Shown one piece after another: positions 38,427-51,735 of a stretch of 64,000 bases of DNA (positions within the stretch are counted from its first letter, which is position 1; every line of letters begins with the position of its first letter). Source of the DNA: Elysia chlorotica (Eukaryota > Mollusca > Gastropoda > Plakobranchidae); contig RQTK01000675.1 in assembly GCA_003991915.1 (NCBI GenBank), positions 169,411-233,410 of the forward strand. The letters are read 5' to 3'. Made by a program: the position numbers and the translations under genes. A model generated the notes under the pieces. That model made no database searches. It was not told the DNA's origin and saw nothing but the letters and a program-made list of their open reading frames with translations.

Positions 38427-38480
38427 CCTGTAAAGCGCTTTGAGGCCTCGGATTAAAGCGCTATAAAAATGTACTTATTA
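38427..38480 (+). repeat. LINE/SINE-type 3' tail with AGCGC hairpin
   Basis: GTAAAGCGCTTTGAGGCCTC ... TTAAAGCGCTATAAAAATG then TTATTATTAT: an imperfect stem-loop followed by a short ATT tail, a form common at 3' ends of non-LTR elements in animals. Confidence 0.65.
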
Positions 38481-38514
38481 TTATATACATGTAACTATAA
38501 TGATTCGTTGGGGT

Positions 38515-38650
38515 TTTTTAATGTAATGTTGCATTGTGTCAACATTATATGATCATTATTCTTTTGTACATGGGATAATAAAAAATGTTAAGCGCATTGA
38601 GCATGATTGTTCATGGAAGTGCGCTAAATAAATACAATATGATATATACA
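38515..38650 (+). mobile_element. LINE 3'UTR, same family as 50985-51570
   Basis: ATGTTGCATTGTGTCAACAT and, further on, TTGAGCATGATTGTTCATGG match the reverse complement of 51050-51135. There the same segment follows an RT coding region, so this is a 3'-end-only copy of that LINE in the opposite orientation. Confidence 0.75.
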
Positions 38651-39077
38651 CGAAGTATGGTATGGGGCTTCCTCATTGAGGGTGTATTATGCGCATTTCA
38701 ATTTTACAACATAGGAGTTAAAAAAAAGATGACATATTAACACTACCCTAGAAATGTACCAAGACAGAGATATCCAACTGCATAAACTGAATACAGTTTT
38801 GCCTGGGTTGTTATGCTGTCTAACTATAATCTAATCAGAGCTCCTGCAAACACAACGTCTAGTATTTCAATTTTGTTAACCAGTGTGTTATAGAACCACA
38901 CACACTATACACACATACATTTACAAACATCTTTAAAGGAAACTTCCATCTCAGGCAGGATTTTGCTGTGAGTAGGCCTACTACAAGTGAAAATCAGTAA
39001 GATTAAGCTCTTAGTCTTAGCCTTATATGGACCTTGCCTTATTTACTTGATATTTTGTTCACGGTATTGACTGTGTC

Positions 39078-39097
39078 GTTGTCGTTGTCGTTGTTTC

Positions 39098-39151
<54 letters not shown>

Positions 39152-39168
39152 AGTTGTTGTTGTTGTCT
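39078..39168. repeat. (GTT)n microsatellite
   Basis: About 28 GTT units with a few interruptions, between the P450 start and the SCAMP exons. Confidence 0.95.
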
Positions 39169-39439
39169 TGTTACACTCTACAAAATGTAATACATGTACA
39201 TTGTAGATATACTGGTAACATCAGTAGTGAGATCGAATGGTGTCGGTCTTCAATTAGCCTAGCTAATATGGGTCTAGATTTAGATTCTGGAAGCCTAGAT
39301 AGATTTTAGAGATGATAATCTTGATCTAAAATCTGGGTCATTCAATATCCACTATCCACAGCCCATAATCAGAAAATATTATTCATAAACATGCTCTAAG
39401 AAAGTTTATCCGATATAGATCTAAATTTTCGGTCAAAGT

Positions 39440-39640
39440 GTATGAGATCGACCCACAAAAGCTAGAAGAAGAAAAAAGACGCACAACATCCATCTCGACT
39501 TTATTAAGATGTAGAAGTGATCAAGATCACAGAAATAGCACATGACAGACAGAAATGGAGAGAGCACATCAAGGATTGAGAAGGCTGCCAAAGTGTCACA
39601 GACGAAGAACTGAGAAGTACCACGACCATAAGTATTTTAT
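39440..39640 (+). pseudogene. LINE C-terminal fragment (DRxxWRxHI motif)
   Basis: Around 39510-39580 the plus strand reads KITEIAHDRQKWREHIKD, the DR.xWR. motif found near the end of many LINE ORF2 proteins, followed by stops and a frame change (TDEELRSTT). Degenerate. Confidence 0.5.
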
Positions 39641-40217
39641 GAAAAGTCCTGAAAATTTCAGAACACATCCATGTATTATACCGCTAGAATCAGTAGAACT
39701 TCAGACACACGCACACAAGGATTTAACAAGGCACGGCAAGAAAAAAAACAACCGAAAAGTACTTAGAAAACAACGAGAGAGCCCTTGGTGCAGACCGTTA
39801 GACGCTCGACAGCTCAAGCGACATAATTTACAAGCTTAGCATTTCGTTTTCATCACAATCTGTACGTTCCACATGTCATGGTTTATATTTATACAAACGG
39901 CATAGATACGGCTTTGTATTTATTTGTTGTGAGTGAGTGACTTGACTTCAATTTAGTAGCAAGGCTATATTATGAACGGGTCCCATGACCAATGTCAGAC
40001 AATTTTACCTAATGTTACACGAATACAGTACGAGTAACCCAGGTAGCTAAGTCGGTAGCGTTCCTGAATTACAAACAATAGTTCCAATATTTGATGCATC
40101 CCTGCCCGTATTGAATTCTTATGAAGACCTCATACACGTGAAATGAGTCATATAATTATTTCATAGGTAACTAAGTGTGTCACTTGAAAGTTTATTTTAA
40201 AGCCTCACTATTCTAAA

Positions 40218-40473
40218 GCTGTTGTTGTTGTTCAGTTGGTTTAACGTCCACATCAGCACTATATAGGCTATATTGTGGATGGGCCCCAAGACTAACGTCT
40301 GACAATTTAATGTGCTACCACACACGAGACAGGGCGGGGATGCCATGACTCTTGTCTCAGCCGATCACATTATACTGACACCGACCCAACCAGTGGGGGG
40401 CGCAATCGCCAGGGTTCGAACCCCGACCTTTTTGTGTTGGAAGCCAATGTTATACCCCAGGACCATCGCCCCC
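40218..40473 (-). mobile_element. tRNA-derived SINE, copy 3
   Basis: Minus-strand head with B box GGGGTTCGAACCCTGG, body with CCACTGGTTGGGTCGGTGTC and AAATTGTCAGACGTTAG, and tail GGACGTTAAACCAACTGAAC. A C-run at 40473-40490 borders it. Confidence 0.82.
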
Positions 40474-40841
40474 CCCCCCCCCTCTTTGCCCCTTATTTCT
40501 TTAAATAGATAAACACTTCAGTATTTTCTTAGTCATTTACTGCAGCTTTAAATGTCTGGTGATGTAATTTGTGGTTGCATGTAATGGTATATGGACATAT
40601 TTATTTCAAGATAGATTTTGATACAGTAAATAAAAAACTTATAATATAATGTAAATAGCGGTTTTATAACATTTAACATGGTACTTCTTAAAGCACAGCT
40701 CAATTATAAATCTATGAATTTTGACAGCAAATGGAACAAAAAAGGCTCATCAACTAAAAACATTTAGATCCATTTCATTCTTTTGGGCAGTGGTTTGCTT
40801 CATATGTGACTTTATATTTTTCATATTTTTCTCTTCTCCAG

Positions 40842-42353
40842 GAGTGACAGCTCATTCAACTTCTTTGTGTTTTTCTTCATCTTCTTCTTCCAATTCTGTG
40901 TCTATGTCATCTCGAGCTTGGGAATCACAGACTTCACAGTGTAAATATTTTTATATCATCTCCAGTACATGAGAAATTATCATACTTAGATTATTTCTGA
41001 GACCAAAAATATTTCGTGCATTTTGTTTAATATTTAGATTATTTCAAATTAAGGACAATTTAACTTGTAGATCATGCTTTAACTGCATCTGTAGTGTCTA
41101 TTTTATACAGCATTCAAAATGATTACTAGATCTAGCTCACATTTTCTATTATTAATTTTTTGATTTTGATGTGAACTGTATAGAACGAATGTTACACATT
41201 CACAAATGTATTCAGTGAGGCGTAGGTGCATTTCTATAAACATGAAAAGGTACACTACCAGAAAAAAATTAAGTTACCCTTTGAAAGATTATCTGATGTG
41301 ATTAATTTTTTTTTTCATGCTGGCGTGTAACAGGGGCATCATCTCTGGCCTGAAAATGGTGGATGACAATGTTGCTGTAGCCCTGATCATGATTTTCATA
41401 GGCATCTTCTATATAATCCTATCTGTGCTCTCTATTATCATCCTGATTAAGGTATGTTGTTTGGACCCTCAATAATGTTGATTTTTTTTTTTTTTATAGT
41501 GATAAATTATTTAAAATGTACACATTTTTTCATGAATCTTAAATTAGCACCAAAGCACACAATGTATTTTTATCTTTGCTTGAATTGCTAGTTGATATTT
41601 AATTTTTTTTTTTTCCTTCTCTTCTATTGGTGTTTAAGACACATAATTTATAGTTAATTGTCATCACAGAGGATATATCCTGGGTTTGTAGAAACATCCC
41701 AGTTTTATCAATTTTACATAATAAATTTGTGAGTTTGCAAAACTTTAAGTTTCCATACTTTTACACCTTACAGTTACAGATTTAAGTAAATAATCTTTTA
41801 CTTACAATTGTAAACCAATATGGTGATTAATTGATACTCCATGCACTGCTATTATATATGTGATGCAAACAGGGTGAATCAGGCACAAGTCGATGATATA
41901 CATTTTGAGATACAGCCTTTCTAGAAATAAAAAAACAACAAAATAAACGTCTTCAGTTCCAGGAACTAAAGATGTATAATTTTTTAACCCTATAAGTACA
42001 TTTGATCTTCTTAACACTCAACAACTCAATATGTTTCAATTGCAAACTTTGACAGTAGTTGCTTCAAATATGCAATTTCAAGAAAGTTATAAAATATTGC
42101 TTTTTCTATGCTTTTTCTACCAACAAAATTGATCAAAAGGTATAATGGAACACAATGCTAAAGAGTCGTATCCATATTTCTGTTCCAGGTGCACCGCATT
42201 TACCGCAGCACAGGTGCCAGCTTCCAGAAGGCCCAGGCTGAGTTTGCCTCTGGCGTGATGAAGAACGAGGCTGTGCGTGGGGCTGCAGCTGACGCCGCTG
42301 CTGGAGCTGCCAGGTCTGCTGTCTCTGGATATGGAAGTGAAAACCGCTACTAG
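40842..42353 (+). CDS. SCAMP: Secretory carrier-associated membrane protein (SCAMP), last three exons
   Basis: Exons 40842-40940, 41334-41451 and 42189-42353 (stop TAG) join in frame (phases 1, 2, 0). The first begins [18 protein letters not shown], the almost invariant third membrane segment of SCAMPs. The second encodes the fourth membrane segment ([18 protein letters not shown]). The third encodes the cytosolic tail [19 protein letters not shown], followed by an Ala-rich stretch and GYGSENRY. SCAMPs are four-span proteins of post-Golgi and endosomal membranes that act in vesicle traffic. The N-terminal NPF region and TM1-TM2 are expected upstream but were not recognised between the P450 and 40842, a stretch full of repeats. 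So this is either a gene with long 5' introns or a partial copy; the three intact exons and good splice sites favour a working gene. It is convergent with the SWEET gene. Confidence 0.92.
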
Positions 42354-45300
42354 CAAGATTCAGTTCTTTAGGTGTAGCTTTAAGTAGCAGAGGAAAGGTA
42401 GCATATTGTGTTTATGTATGCTCAGCAGCTGTGGTTAGCTGACATGTGATTCTTTGATATCTCCATCTCAAATGGGTACAAGGTGTGTTAAGTTAATCTC
42501 AAGCATCGATTGTTTTTCAAGGGATAAAACCTGAGCTGTGTTAATACATCCATTTAGTCTATTAAATTTGAATTTGGGTCTCATCTGCAAATATAGTTAT
42601 TCCTGGGAAATAAAAAAAAAAAAGATAAATTTGTTAGTTGAGGCTCTATTTTCAATCGTACAAATCTATCTGTACATATAAGTGATATTGGTATGCATAG
42701 TTTAAAAGAAAAGTCTGGATTTATGCTTTCATTAACCCATTTGTATAAGCAACTTTATATTTATTACATCAGTTTTTACTTTGTTTGTAAAGATTAGACT
42801 GTTACTGTCCCCACTAAATTTTGTGCATGTTTTATTTGCATTCTTGCAAAGAGGGAGGCTAGAAATAGCCTATCAGTAATGTCAGTTTTTTTTTTTTGTG
42901 CTTTCAAAATGTCATTTTAACTCGCCGGCGTTATATTATCTAATTTACACCAATTTTTCCATGCGTAATCTGTATGGCAGTAGTAAAAAAAATTTCAGAA
43001 TATCAATATTGTCACATTGGATCAAATCTGTGATTTTGCTCTTGTTAGAAGTCATCAGAAATATTTTGTTTACAATGCTGTAGACATAAATATTGTCATA
43101 CTTTCTCTAAACAATTGTGTAGCTTTTTTGGTATTGTGTCCTTTTTAGTATTGCATACATTTATGAAAAAACCCTTTAGGGTTTAAACAGTTTGCAGGCA
43201 TTCATATGAATTATAAAGGCATGTTCGTGCAAAGACATATTTTGTTCTTTTTCCATTGCCCGATAATTTTTTTCTTATTCAGAAAAATATTTAGTGCATC
43301 AGATTTTGTTTACTAAAGTCAAAACAATTTGACCTTTTCTACAATGGAGAATGTTTGAGGTATAGACTGGATCAATTGTCTGCAAGACAATTGTAAGAGG
43401 ATATTGAAAAAAAAAAAAGGATATCTGTATTTCCATAGTCAAGTGTCATTATTTGCTTTCTTTATTTTCTCCTCTGTATAAGTAAAGAACTGGGGATAGT
43501 CGATTGTCAAAACATCTTATTAATAAAAACATGGTTGTTTTGGGAGATGTTTGATATAAGAGTTAAAAAACTATCATTAGAACTCTTGTGCTCAAAATAA
43601 AATCTAGAGCTTGTTTGGTGCAGTGTCACTTTACATTTATATCAAATTGAAGGGATACGTTTAATTTAAAAAATATACAGTAACTCTAATGGTGATTGAA
43701 AGCATAACAATAAATATTTGTTTCCGATGGCATCTCAGTGGAATAAAAATTGTGCAAAAAGCTCAAATTTTAGGAAGTAGTGATATCGGTTTATTTAATA
43801 TTATATAAATGTTTAGTTTTTACCCCAGAAGAAAGTATATAGAATTGATCAATTACTTATCATCTCATGATTTATTTGTTTATGTACATTTTTTAATGAT
43901 ATTCTTACTGAATTAAGAAACAGGATAACCTTGAAAAGAAAAAAAAGTAACATGAAAGGCCCATGCAGCCTTGTGTGGTGTCATAGAAAATTGTGCAATC
44001 CTTTTTTGTTTTGTTTATTTAGTTTTTGAAACAAAATTTGGTCTAATCAGAAATTGAATGTGTGGTTAATTCAATTTGGGACTGATTCTTTTTTTAATTT
44101 TATTGTAATTATATGGATGTATTTTTTGCACAATAGTTAAAAAAAATGCAGAAATTAAAAAAATATGTATCATCATTTTTTCTGTATTCAGCTGCTTGAT
44201 ATTATTCAACGAGACACAGTGAAAAAAAACAACAAATATATATCTTTCTTCTCACAATACTACTCTGTGCTGAAAGCTTTATGGCTTAGTTACAAAGATA
44301 GATGTATGACAATATATTATCTTCTGACTAATTTATTCTTTGCCCAAAATTTATCTGAGCACATGAATGCTATTGATTTTGGTTGTTGCTATTCCTGTTT
44401 ATTATCATGCTAGTTGTTATGACTATGTTCACCACAGTAACAAATTCCAGTGCTAATGAAAGTAAAATCTGAAAATGTATGCTTATCTTACTGTTTCAAT
44501 GCGTTGAGCAGAAAAGTGTGGCAAAGTGGTGTTCATTTTAAACAATTTTATTAACTTAAAAGGAAGATGTACAGACGTTATGAGGGGTAAAAAGAAAAGG
44601 CAAAAAAAAAAAAATGTTTCGACCATTTAGCATAAAAAAGCAGTACAAAAATAGGACTAAAATAACATTCCATAGTTGAAAAAGAAATAATCTATGTTGC
44701 CAATAACTCATAATTACACTTTTGTAAAAAATATGAATGGATTATATGTTCTATATTTGCGTTGGCATCGATCATTGCGGGTGAGTGTTGTAGGGACCAT
44801 ATGAACTCATTCTCCTTGATGGGGATAGATTTTTTTTCCACTATTTTATTTTGAACCCTCACTTGTGATTGTTTCTTTTGTCAATAAAATTTGACCTTCG
44901 GTTGACTAATTTATATGCTGTATATATTCTATATGCATGTCGCACACGCCCTCTTGTTTTCATTGGCCAATGAAATTAGATATGTTTTGGTTTACAAAAT
45001 AATTCTTTTGTTTATTTTCAGTAATGATGTTTAGATGGCTCCTTCGTCCCTTTCATTCATTGCTTATGTTTATTTGTTTTGTATAAGATATCCTATGAGT
45101 ATTGTAAATGCATTTGACCGGTATGATCCAGACACTTTAAAAGAAATTAGAACCCACATCTTACCATCTTCTTATGCTCTTTTCCTTTTGTATTTTAGAA
45201 AGAACGTCTTGTATGTGGAAACCACTCTTTGTAACATTTTGATGTCTTGTGATTTTGTAATGTGGGTAGTAGATGCGCTCTTTTGGTTGTAATTTAATTT

Positions 45301-45411
45301 ACAAAATTGTGAATGTGTCAGTGCTGTGAAATAAAACATAATTTAAGTTTTTTTTATTTGTTCCCTTACTTCCAACATAAATGTTTACATGTAATACATA
45401 CTGAACAAATG

Positions 45412-45795
45412 TTTCTCATTTTTTTTTTAATATAACAGTGCAGTATTACATTTTGGGAAATAGTGTAGCTCATTAGTTCACTTACATAACATTAACTTTT
45501 CTTCATTTGGAATTAGTGATTTAAAATGATTATTGTTCAGTGAAGGCAAACATTTGTATATCTCTCAATTTAGTCACATGTGCAACTTTTAAATAGAAGC
45601 AACTTTCTCATTTTTTTTTTAATATAACAGTGCAGTATTACATTTTGGGAAATAGTGTAGCTCATTAGTTCACTTACATAACATTAACTTTTCTTCATTT
45701 GGAATTAGTGATTTAAAATGATTATTGTTCAGTGAAGGCAAACATTTGTATATCTGTCAATTTAGTCACATGTGCAACTTTTAAATAGAAGCAAC
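45412..45795. repeat. 192-bp perfect-length tandem duplication
   Basis: 45412-45603 is repeated directly at 45604-45795 with about one mismatch (CTCTCAATTT versus CTGTCAATTT). It lies downstream of the SCAMP 3' region. Confidence 0.95.
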
Positions 45796-47463
45796 TTTAC
45801 GTGCAAAAAAAAAAAGAAAAAAAGGTAAAAGAATAATCTCAACTGACAAAAAAAATCAAGACCGTAGGTTTGCATCGAGTCTGACAGCATGTCATTGTTT
45901 CATTCAAGTGATTTTTAAAATCCAGTCATGATGTTCTTTTAGTACAGGCCTATATTACATTTACAAGAGGCATACATTTAATGCAACATGCAATTATTAA
46001 AGTATAAAACAGCAAAGATAAAAGTATTTCTGTCAATGAATTCCTTCTATTACTATCCATTAAAATTTGGAGCAATGTGATTTTGTTTTGCTTCATATTT
46101 TTTTTTGTAAAAACGTTTTTGTGTTTTTCATTGCTGTTTATGAAAATATAAAAAAAAAAAAATCCACCCAAAATACCGAATTTTCGTAATCAACATTGAA
46201 AATAACTTGCATTTTGTGTGGAAATGATCATGATTAAGTATGAAAATAATTATAAATAATGAACAACCAGACCATACATACACTTATAAAAAGCAGACAG
46301 TGAAATTGCCAAAATTATTTTATAACCGCTTCAGAGACTTCCATTTTAACACCACCAAACTTCTGCTCTCAAATAAAAGCATTTATTGACTGCAAAAGTG
46401 AAAGCCAACTGTATAATTAAACTTTCCTCTAAGAACCACTTACATTTCATATTTTGCTGAACCTATGTAATTAAAATGCTTAAATCAAGTAATATGTGTT
46501 TTTAAGAATGGAAAATTTTTACCAATAATATACATTGAATTCCCAATTTTGTAGGTCAGATATAGATATATATATTGCAGAATATTTGTCTTTTTGAAAA
46601 CTATCAATTTTTAGTCGGTTCCTGTAGAGCTGGTCATAGAGGATGAAATGTGGCACAGTGCTAGAGGAGCCAATACCATCTAATTCACAGACAAAAATGT
46701 GCACTTATTTTAAAAGTAATTAGGAAGTGTTAGTATGAAAATGGTGGTGGGTTCTTTGGGTCTAAATAATATTGATCATAGACTTTGGGGGTGGAGCACA
46801 ATGGCTGCATGATACCTTAGAAGCTTTGTATAATTTAAATGAATATGCACCAAACAAGCCATGTTTATGTGAAAGGTTGAAATAAAAGTTTCACTCTCAT
46901 TGCTGATAAGGGAAAAGTATAATTATACACGTTCTTATAAAATTGTCTTTAAGTTCTGTTGGAAAAAATGAATGAATTGAGACTTTTAGCGAAGCTGACA
47001 AATAAACTGTTCAATAAATCACATTTAGTTAAGCATCTATATATATATTTTAATAGAGTCGAGGCGTTCTGTCGCTAAAACTCGAAGACGGCTCAACCTA
47101 TAATTATGAAAATTTCACAGAAGCTACATCTTACTAAATACTTTGTTTACCTGGTCCCTTTTTATTGATATATTTTTTCATAAATTTATTATAATTAAAA
47201 ATAAAAATAGTCCGCCTTAAAATCTCCGGATCGTCTTTAATAATAACTAGATCTAGGCTTGGTTAGTCAAAGCGTCATTGACTACCGAATGTTTAAAGGC
47301 ACTGTTGCCGCTGGACTTCAGCAATCTATCTAGATCTAAAATCTTGGCTTACCTGAGCAATCTTTCTAGATCTACAATCAAGGCTTAACTAATGAAAAGG
47401 GTTTAATAGATCTAGATTCTAGATCTAATATAAAATTCAGCACCTTCATTTTGTAATTACTCG

Positions 47464-47550
47464 GTGCGGGGTTCGAATCCGATATGTAGCTTTTTTTTTT
47501 CGAATTTAATCCCCTGTAACTGGTTGGGTCGGTGTCGGTATCATGTATTT
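47464..47550 (+). mobile_element. tRNA-derived SINE fragment, copy 4
   Basis: B box GGGGTTCGAATCC, a T-run, then AACTGGTTGGGTCGGTGTCG on the plus strand, matching the start of the SINE body. Truncated on both sides. Confidence 0.65.
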
Positions 47551-50500
47551 TTGCAAAAAGTAATAATAGACATTTTTTTAAAGGAGGAATATATAAGGAG
47601 AATAAAGAAAAAGAGAGAAAGAAAGAAATTTGAAAAAAAAAAAAAAGAGAAAAGATATTTTCATTTAATAAAAAAAAAAGGAGGAAGCAAAAATATAATT
47701 ATTAACTGATGGTAAGGGGTCTAAAAGTTTCCCTTTCAAAAAGAATCAGCTTACATACAATTACATTGTATATTCAACCCGTTCGTATGAACGGGACCCC
47801 AGCTTGTAAGGTATAACGACAGTCCTTGTAATAATGAGATTTTGCAATTGATAAGAGTGTACAAAATGACAACATTGAACAACAAGAATAAGAAGCCATA
47901 ACAATAATTGAATCATAATCTTTATTGCGACGAGCAAACATTACCGGTAAATATGTCTTTTATACAAAGTTTTACATTTCCAATTAAAATATTTTTGAGC
48001 CTTACATGCAAACTTTAAAAATGTATATAATCACAATTATGTGTATATATAATATATGTATCCGCTGTACTTAAAACAGATAGAAAACCAATTTTTGGCA
48101 AGATCCTTCACCATTAAAGAAAAACATGATATTCAGTTGCCCACAATTTTAAAAATAAAACGAAAAGAAAAATACATCTACTGTAAATTCTAATTGTGCT
48201 CTATAATATTTTAAAATCTAAAACTTTAGAGTGTTGCTTTTACTTTATTGTCAAGGGATTGTTTTGGGACAAATATTGAGAGATAAGTTGTGCAGGTCAA
48301 CTATGTTGCTTCCCTTCCAACTCAAATTATGGTTATTATATTAGATGGTTTTCACATGTTCAAATGGAATTACCAGCTAAATCAAGCCAAAAAAACAAGA
48401 AAGTACATGTATGTGGTATTTTTTCAGGATCACCAATTTAACATTGTATGGAACAAAGAAATATCAAAACACTTAAAAAAAATAGTGCTCCTTTGAAAAA
48501 GTGAATGCAAGTTATGTTATCATCATGGGAAGAAATTACCAAGGGGCAGGCATCAAATGACGCTTGAATTGGACTACAGTTTTTTTTAGATAATGTACTT
48601 GTGTCCCCATTCCCAAAATTTCATAATTTTCAACAGAAACACTGAAAGTAAAAAAAACAAACAAATAAAAAGACATCAAAAGATAAATGCTATATTCATG
48701 AAAGACTTAAACAACATATAAGCTTTACAAAAAAAAAAGGGAAAGTATAACATGATTTTCGTCTTTGTGTTGAGAAAAAGAAATGAAAAGATATATATAT
48801 AAAAAAAAAAGTTTTTGTACCAATGTGTATGACTGCTCAACATATTAACTCATTTTGACAGGATGCAGTTTGATTGATTAAAATACCTACAATATAAACC
48901 CACAGACCATCTATATTTAAAACTAGAATCAATATTATTTAAGCTTTCTCGACTGTAAGTCCTTTATAATTGACAATGACATGGATAAACGATATGCAAC
49001 AGAACCTGGAGCTAGAATTAACCAATAAAATTAAACTATTTGATCTACGTGCACAAATTAATGATTATAAAGCAAAAGAATGGTTACAAAAGCAGCAGAA
49101 GAGAAGCAAGTGATGCTAAAACGAAAGGAAAATGATTCCATGACTGTGCGAACACGAGAGACTTATAACAACAAAAATGTACATAGGAAAAAATACAAGC
49201 TAAATCTTCAGTGCGCAGACACTGTTGGGTCCAGAATTATTCAGTTACCGGGTACAGAGATAGATTGTGGGATACAAAATATCAATGCTTGTCAAAGATC
49301 ATCACTTTTTAAATCTTTTTTTTTTTTCAAATTTGAAAAAAATTAAATATTCATAAATCAAAAATCAGTTTTAACAATACTATTATTTCAAAAATAACAT
49401 AATTCACATAGAAAATTTTTTATTGAGCAAAATATATGGCAAGGGCAAAATAGAAACTTTTTTGAAAAAGGTAAAGAAAAAAAAATGTCCAAAACAGATT
49501 TCTACCTTTGAAAAAAAAAAATCAAAACATTAATGGCTTTCATCACAGAGATATATCTTGTAAATAAGTTAAGAGCACAGCCTTACAGATATTACAAGAG
49601 AAATTAAGAAATCAACAACCCCCCCCCACCCCTCCTCCCAAACAACAAAAAAACAAAAAACAAACAAACAACAACAACAAAACAGCTTAGCCTTAGGTGT
49701 AGCAGTTTGAAATGTCAATTTGAAATGAAGGCACGGAAGATTGACATTTATGCTAAGCTTTAGAGTCATTCAACATCAGCAGCAAGAATCCATGCATTAC
49801 ATCTATTATAGTGACATTCTTCACAAAAGCAGAAAACAGCTTTACAAGAAGTATCACAAGTAGTTATAAAGTATGTACGAGCATCTAAATTTGATAAATT
49901 GCCAAGAAAGTTCATCGCTATCGCTGGTCAAAAAGTAGTTTCAAAATCACACAAAATTGACAAGAAAATTTGCTTTGATAAGTTCAAAAGACAATAGAAA
50001 AAAGATACAGTAAAGCTACAAATTCCCTTTCTTTATGAAAATATTATTTAAATTCATTAAATATTGATTTGTGAAATGTTTCTTTAATACATGTTGCTAT
50101 TTATGTTCTCACTAGTTAATGGCAAAAATTACAAGTGCTTTATTTATCAAAAAGCTAAAACCTATGGTTGTGTCCTATACTTTTTTTAGGTTTTACAAGT
50201 GTATAATTAGACATAACAATATATAGACATAAAAATGCTCACTTAACGTCATTACAGTCTTTACTGTGGCCTTGATGGCTGTATGAGAATTATATCTATC
50301 TGATACTATATTCAGGTTTGCAAGCTATCCAAATGTTTATCTTAAACAAACCAGACCTATCACATAAACAGGCACTTAACTTAAGTAAAATAGTCAAAAT
50401 TGTAAATTTTTGTAAATTTGTTCTAAATGACAAAGGCACATAAATATTGAATTATTTTTGTCATAAGGGAAAAAGCAAACACTCAAACACTTAGGCATAT

Positions 50501-50984
50501 GTATAAATTGCAAAAGAATCAAAACAAAAATAACCTAAAAAAAAAAAAGGATACTTAGCTTCAAAAATTGAAGCTCTACCTTTTGATAGATCACTACCAT
50601 TAATATTTGCTCACTAAAGTGAGACTTTGCAAAAACACTGTCTTTCCAGCAGTAAAAAAAAATGTTGCACGTAAAATGATAAAAGATAAAAGGCTATGTA
50701 AACAATTTGTATTAAAAACCTCCACCAACATATAAAAGCAATTTGTAATTAATATACCCACAGACACCAACTACAGTTTAAAAAAATAAATAATACAAAA
50801 TTTAAAAAATTACGTTTCCAAAACACATGTGATTAAAATATTAATGAATCTCCATCGCATTTCCTCAACTTGTTACTAGACAATTATATTAATTTTGATT
50901 CATAAATAAAAAGTATCAGTGAACAACTAATTGAAATACTGTTAAGTCTGACTCCGAGTGCAGGAAAAAAAAAATATAAAAAAA

Positions 50985-51570
50985 TAAAAATATATATATA
51001 TACATATTGACAATACTAATATATTGCATTTATATAGCACACTTCCATGAACGATCATGCTCAATGCTCTTAACAGCTTCTATTATCACAATTACAAAAC
51101 AAACATAACCATATAATGTTGACACAGTACAATATTACATTCAAATTATTAGCTGAAAATCTAAGCTGCCCAGCAGGTACATTAGATAGTCAGATTGATA
51201 CGTAGGTGTCATCTGATTGAGACATTTATAGCAAACAATGCACAACTTGTACAGTATCCTTTTTTTAAACAGGCAGATAATTTAGATGGTGTAGAATAAG
51301 GCTTATGTGCTTACGTTATTTTTATTCTCATAATATACCTTGTTGCGCTATTTTGAAGTATTTGCAAGCGATTAATAGTGTGATTTATGAAGGGATGCCA
51401 GTAAAACATTACAGTTGTCAAGTTTAGATAATATCAAAGATGTAACAAGGGTCTTGGTCACATTCTCATTTAAACAGGTTTGTATGCTTGCAATTTTCCT
51501 AATTTGATAACTCTTCACAAAGTTCAGAAACATATGATGACATTGACATATTCTGACCAAAAGAGCAACT
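50985..51570 (-). mobile_element. CR1/L2-like LINE, 5'-truncated (RT C-terminus plus 3'UTR)
   Basis: On the minus strand, 51510-51372 encodes TLVTSLILSKLDNCNVLLAS, the late RT block; 51360-51300 reads NRLQILQNSATRYIMRIK; 51290-51150 has HLNYLPVKKRIQYK and LCIVCYKCLNQMTPTYQ in broken frames. The 3'UTR follows with TTGAGCATGATCGTTCATGG and a TATATATATA tail at 50990-51001. Frame changes show it is dead. Confidence 0.82.
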
Positions 51571-51651
51571 ATATTTTATTAAATGTATATAGTAGAACAA
51601 GTACTTTCAGTTCGTGCTTAAACAAGATCCATCCATTTGATGATTATCTAT

Positions 51652-51735
51652 CTCTCTCTCTCTCCCCCCCCCCCCCCCCCTTTCTCTCTCTCTTTCGCTG
51701 TCTGTCTCTGACATTCACTCTCTCTCTCTTTGTCG
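51652..51735. repeat. (CT)n with C-run
   Basis: TCTCTC, a run of about 17 C, then CTCTCT-rich sequence. Confidence 0.9.

Larger units (their letters stand above)
32056..40841. other. P450-SCAMP divergent intergenic region, repeat-rich
   Basis: Should contain the P450 promoter and 5'UTR and the SCAMP 5' exons, but neither was identified. Outside the repeats listed separately, 33650-34340 has unusual GC-richer sequence with short open frames on both strands and no recognisable product; 35760-36050 is likewise unassigned. Confidence 0.45.

Noticed and set aside
45035..45292. 85-codon frame after SCAMP
   Set aside because: Lies in the probable SCAMP 3'UTR with no homology I can recognise; hydrophobic bias follows from T-rich sequence.
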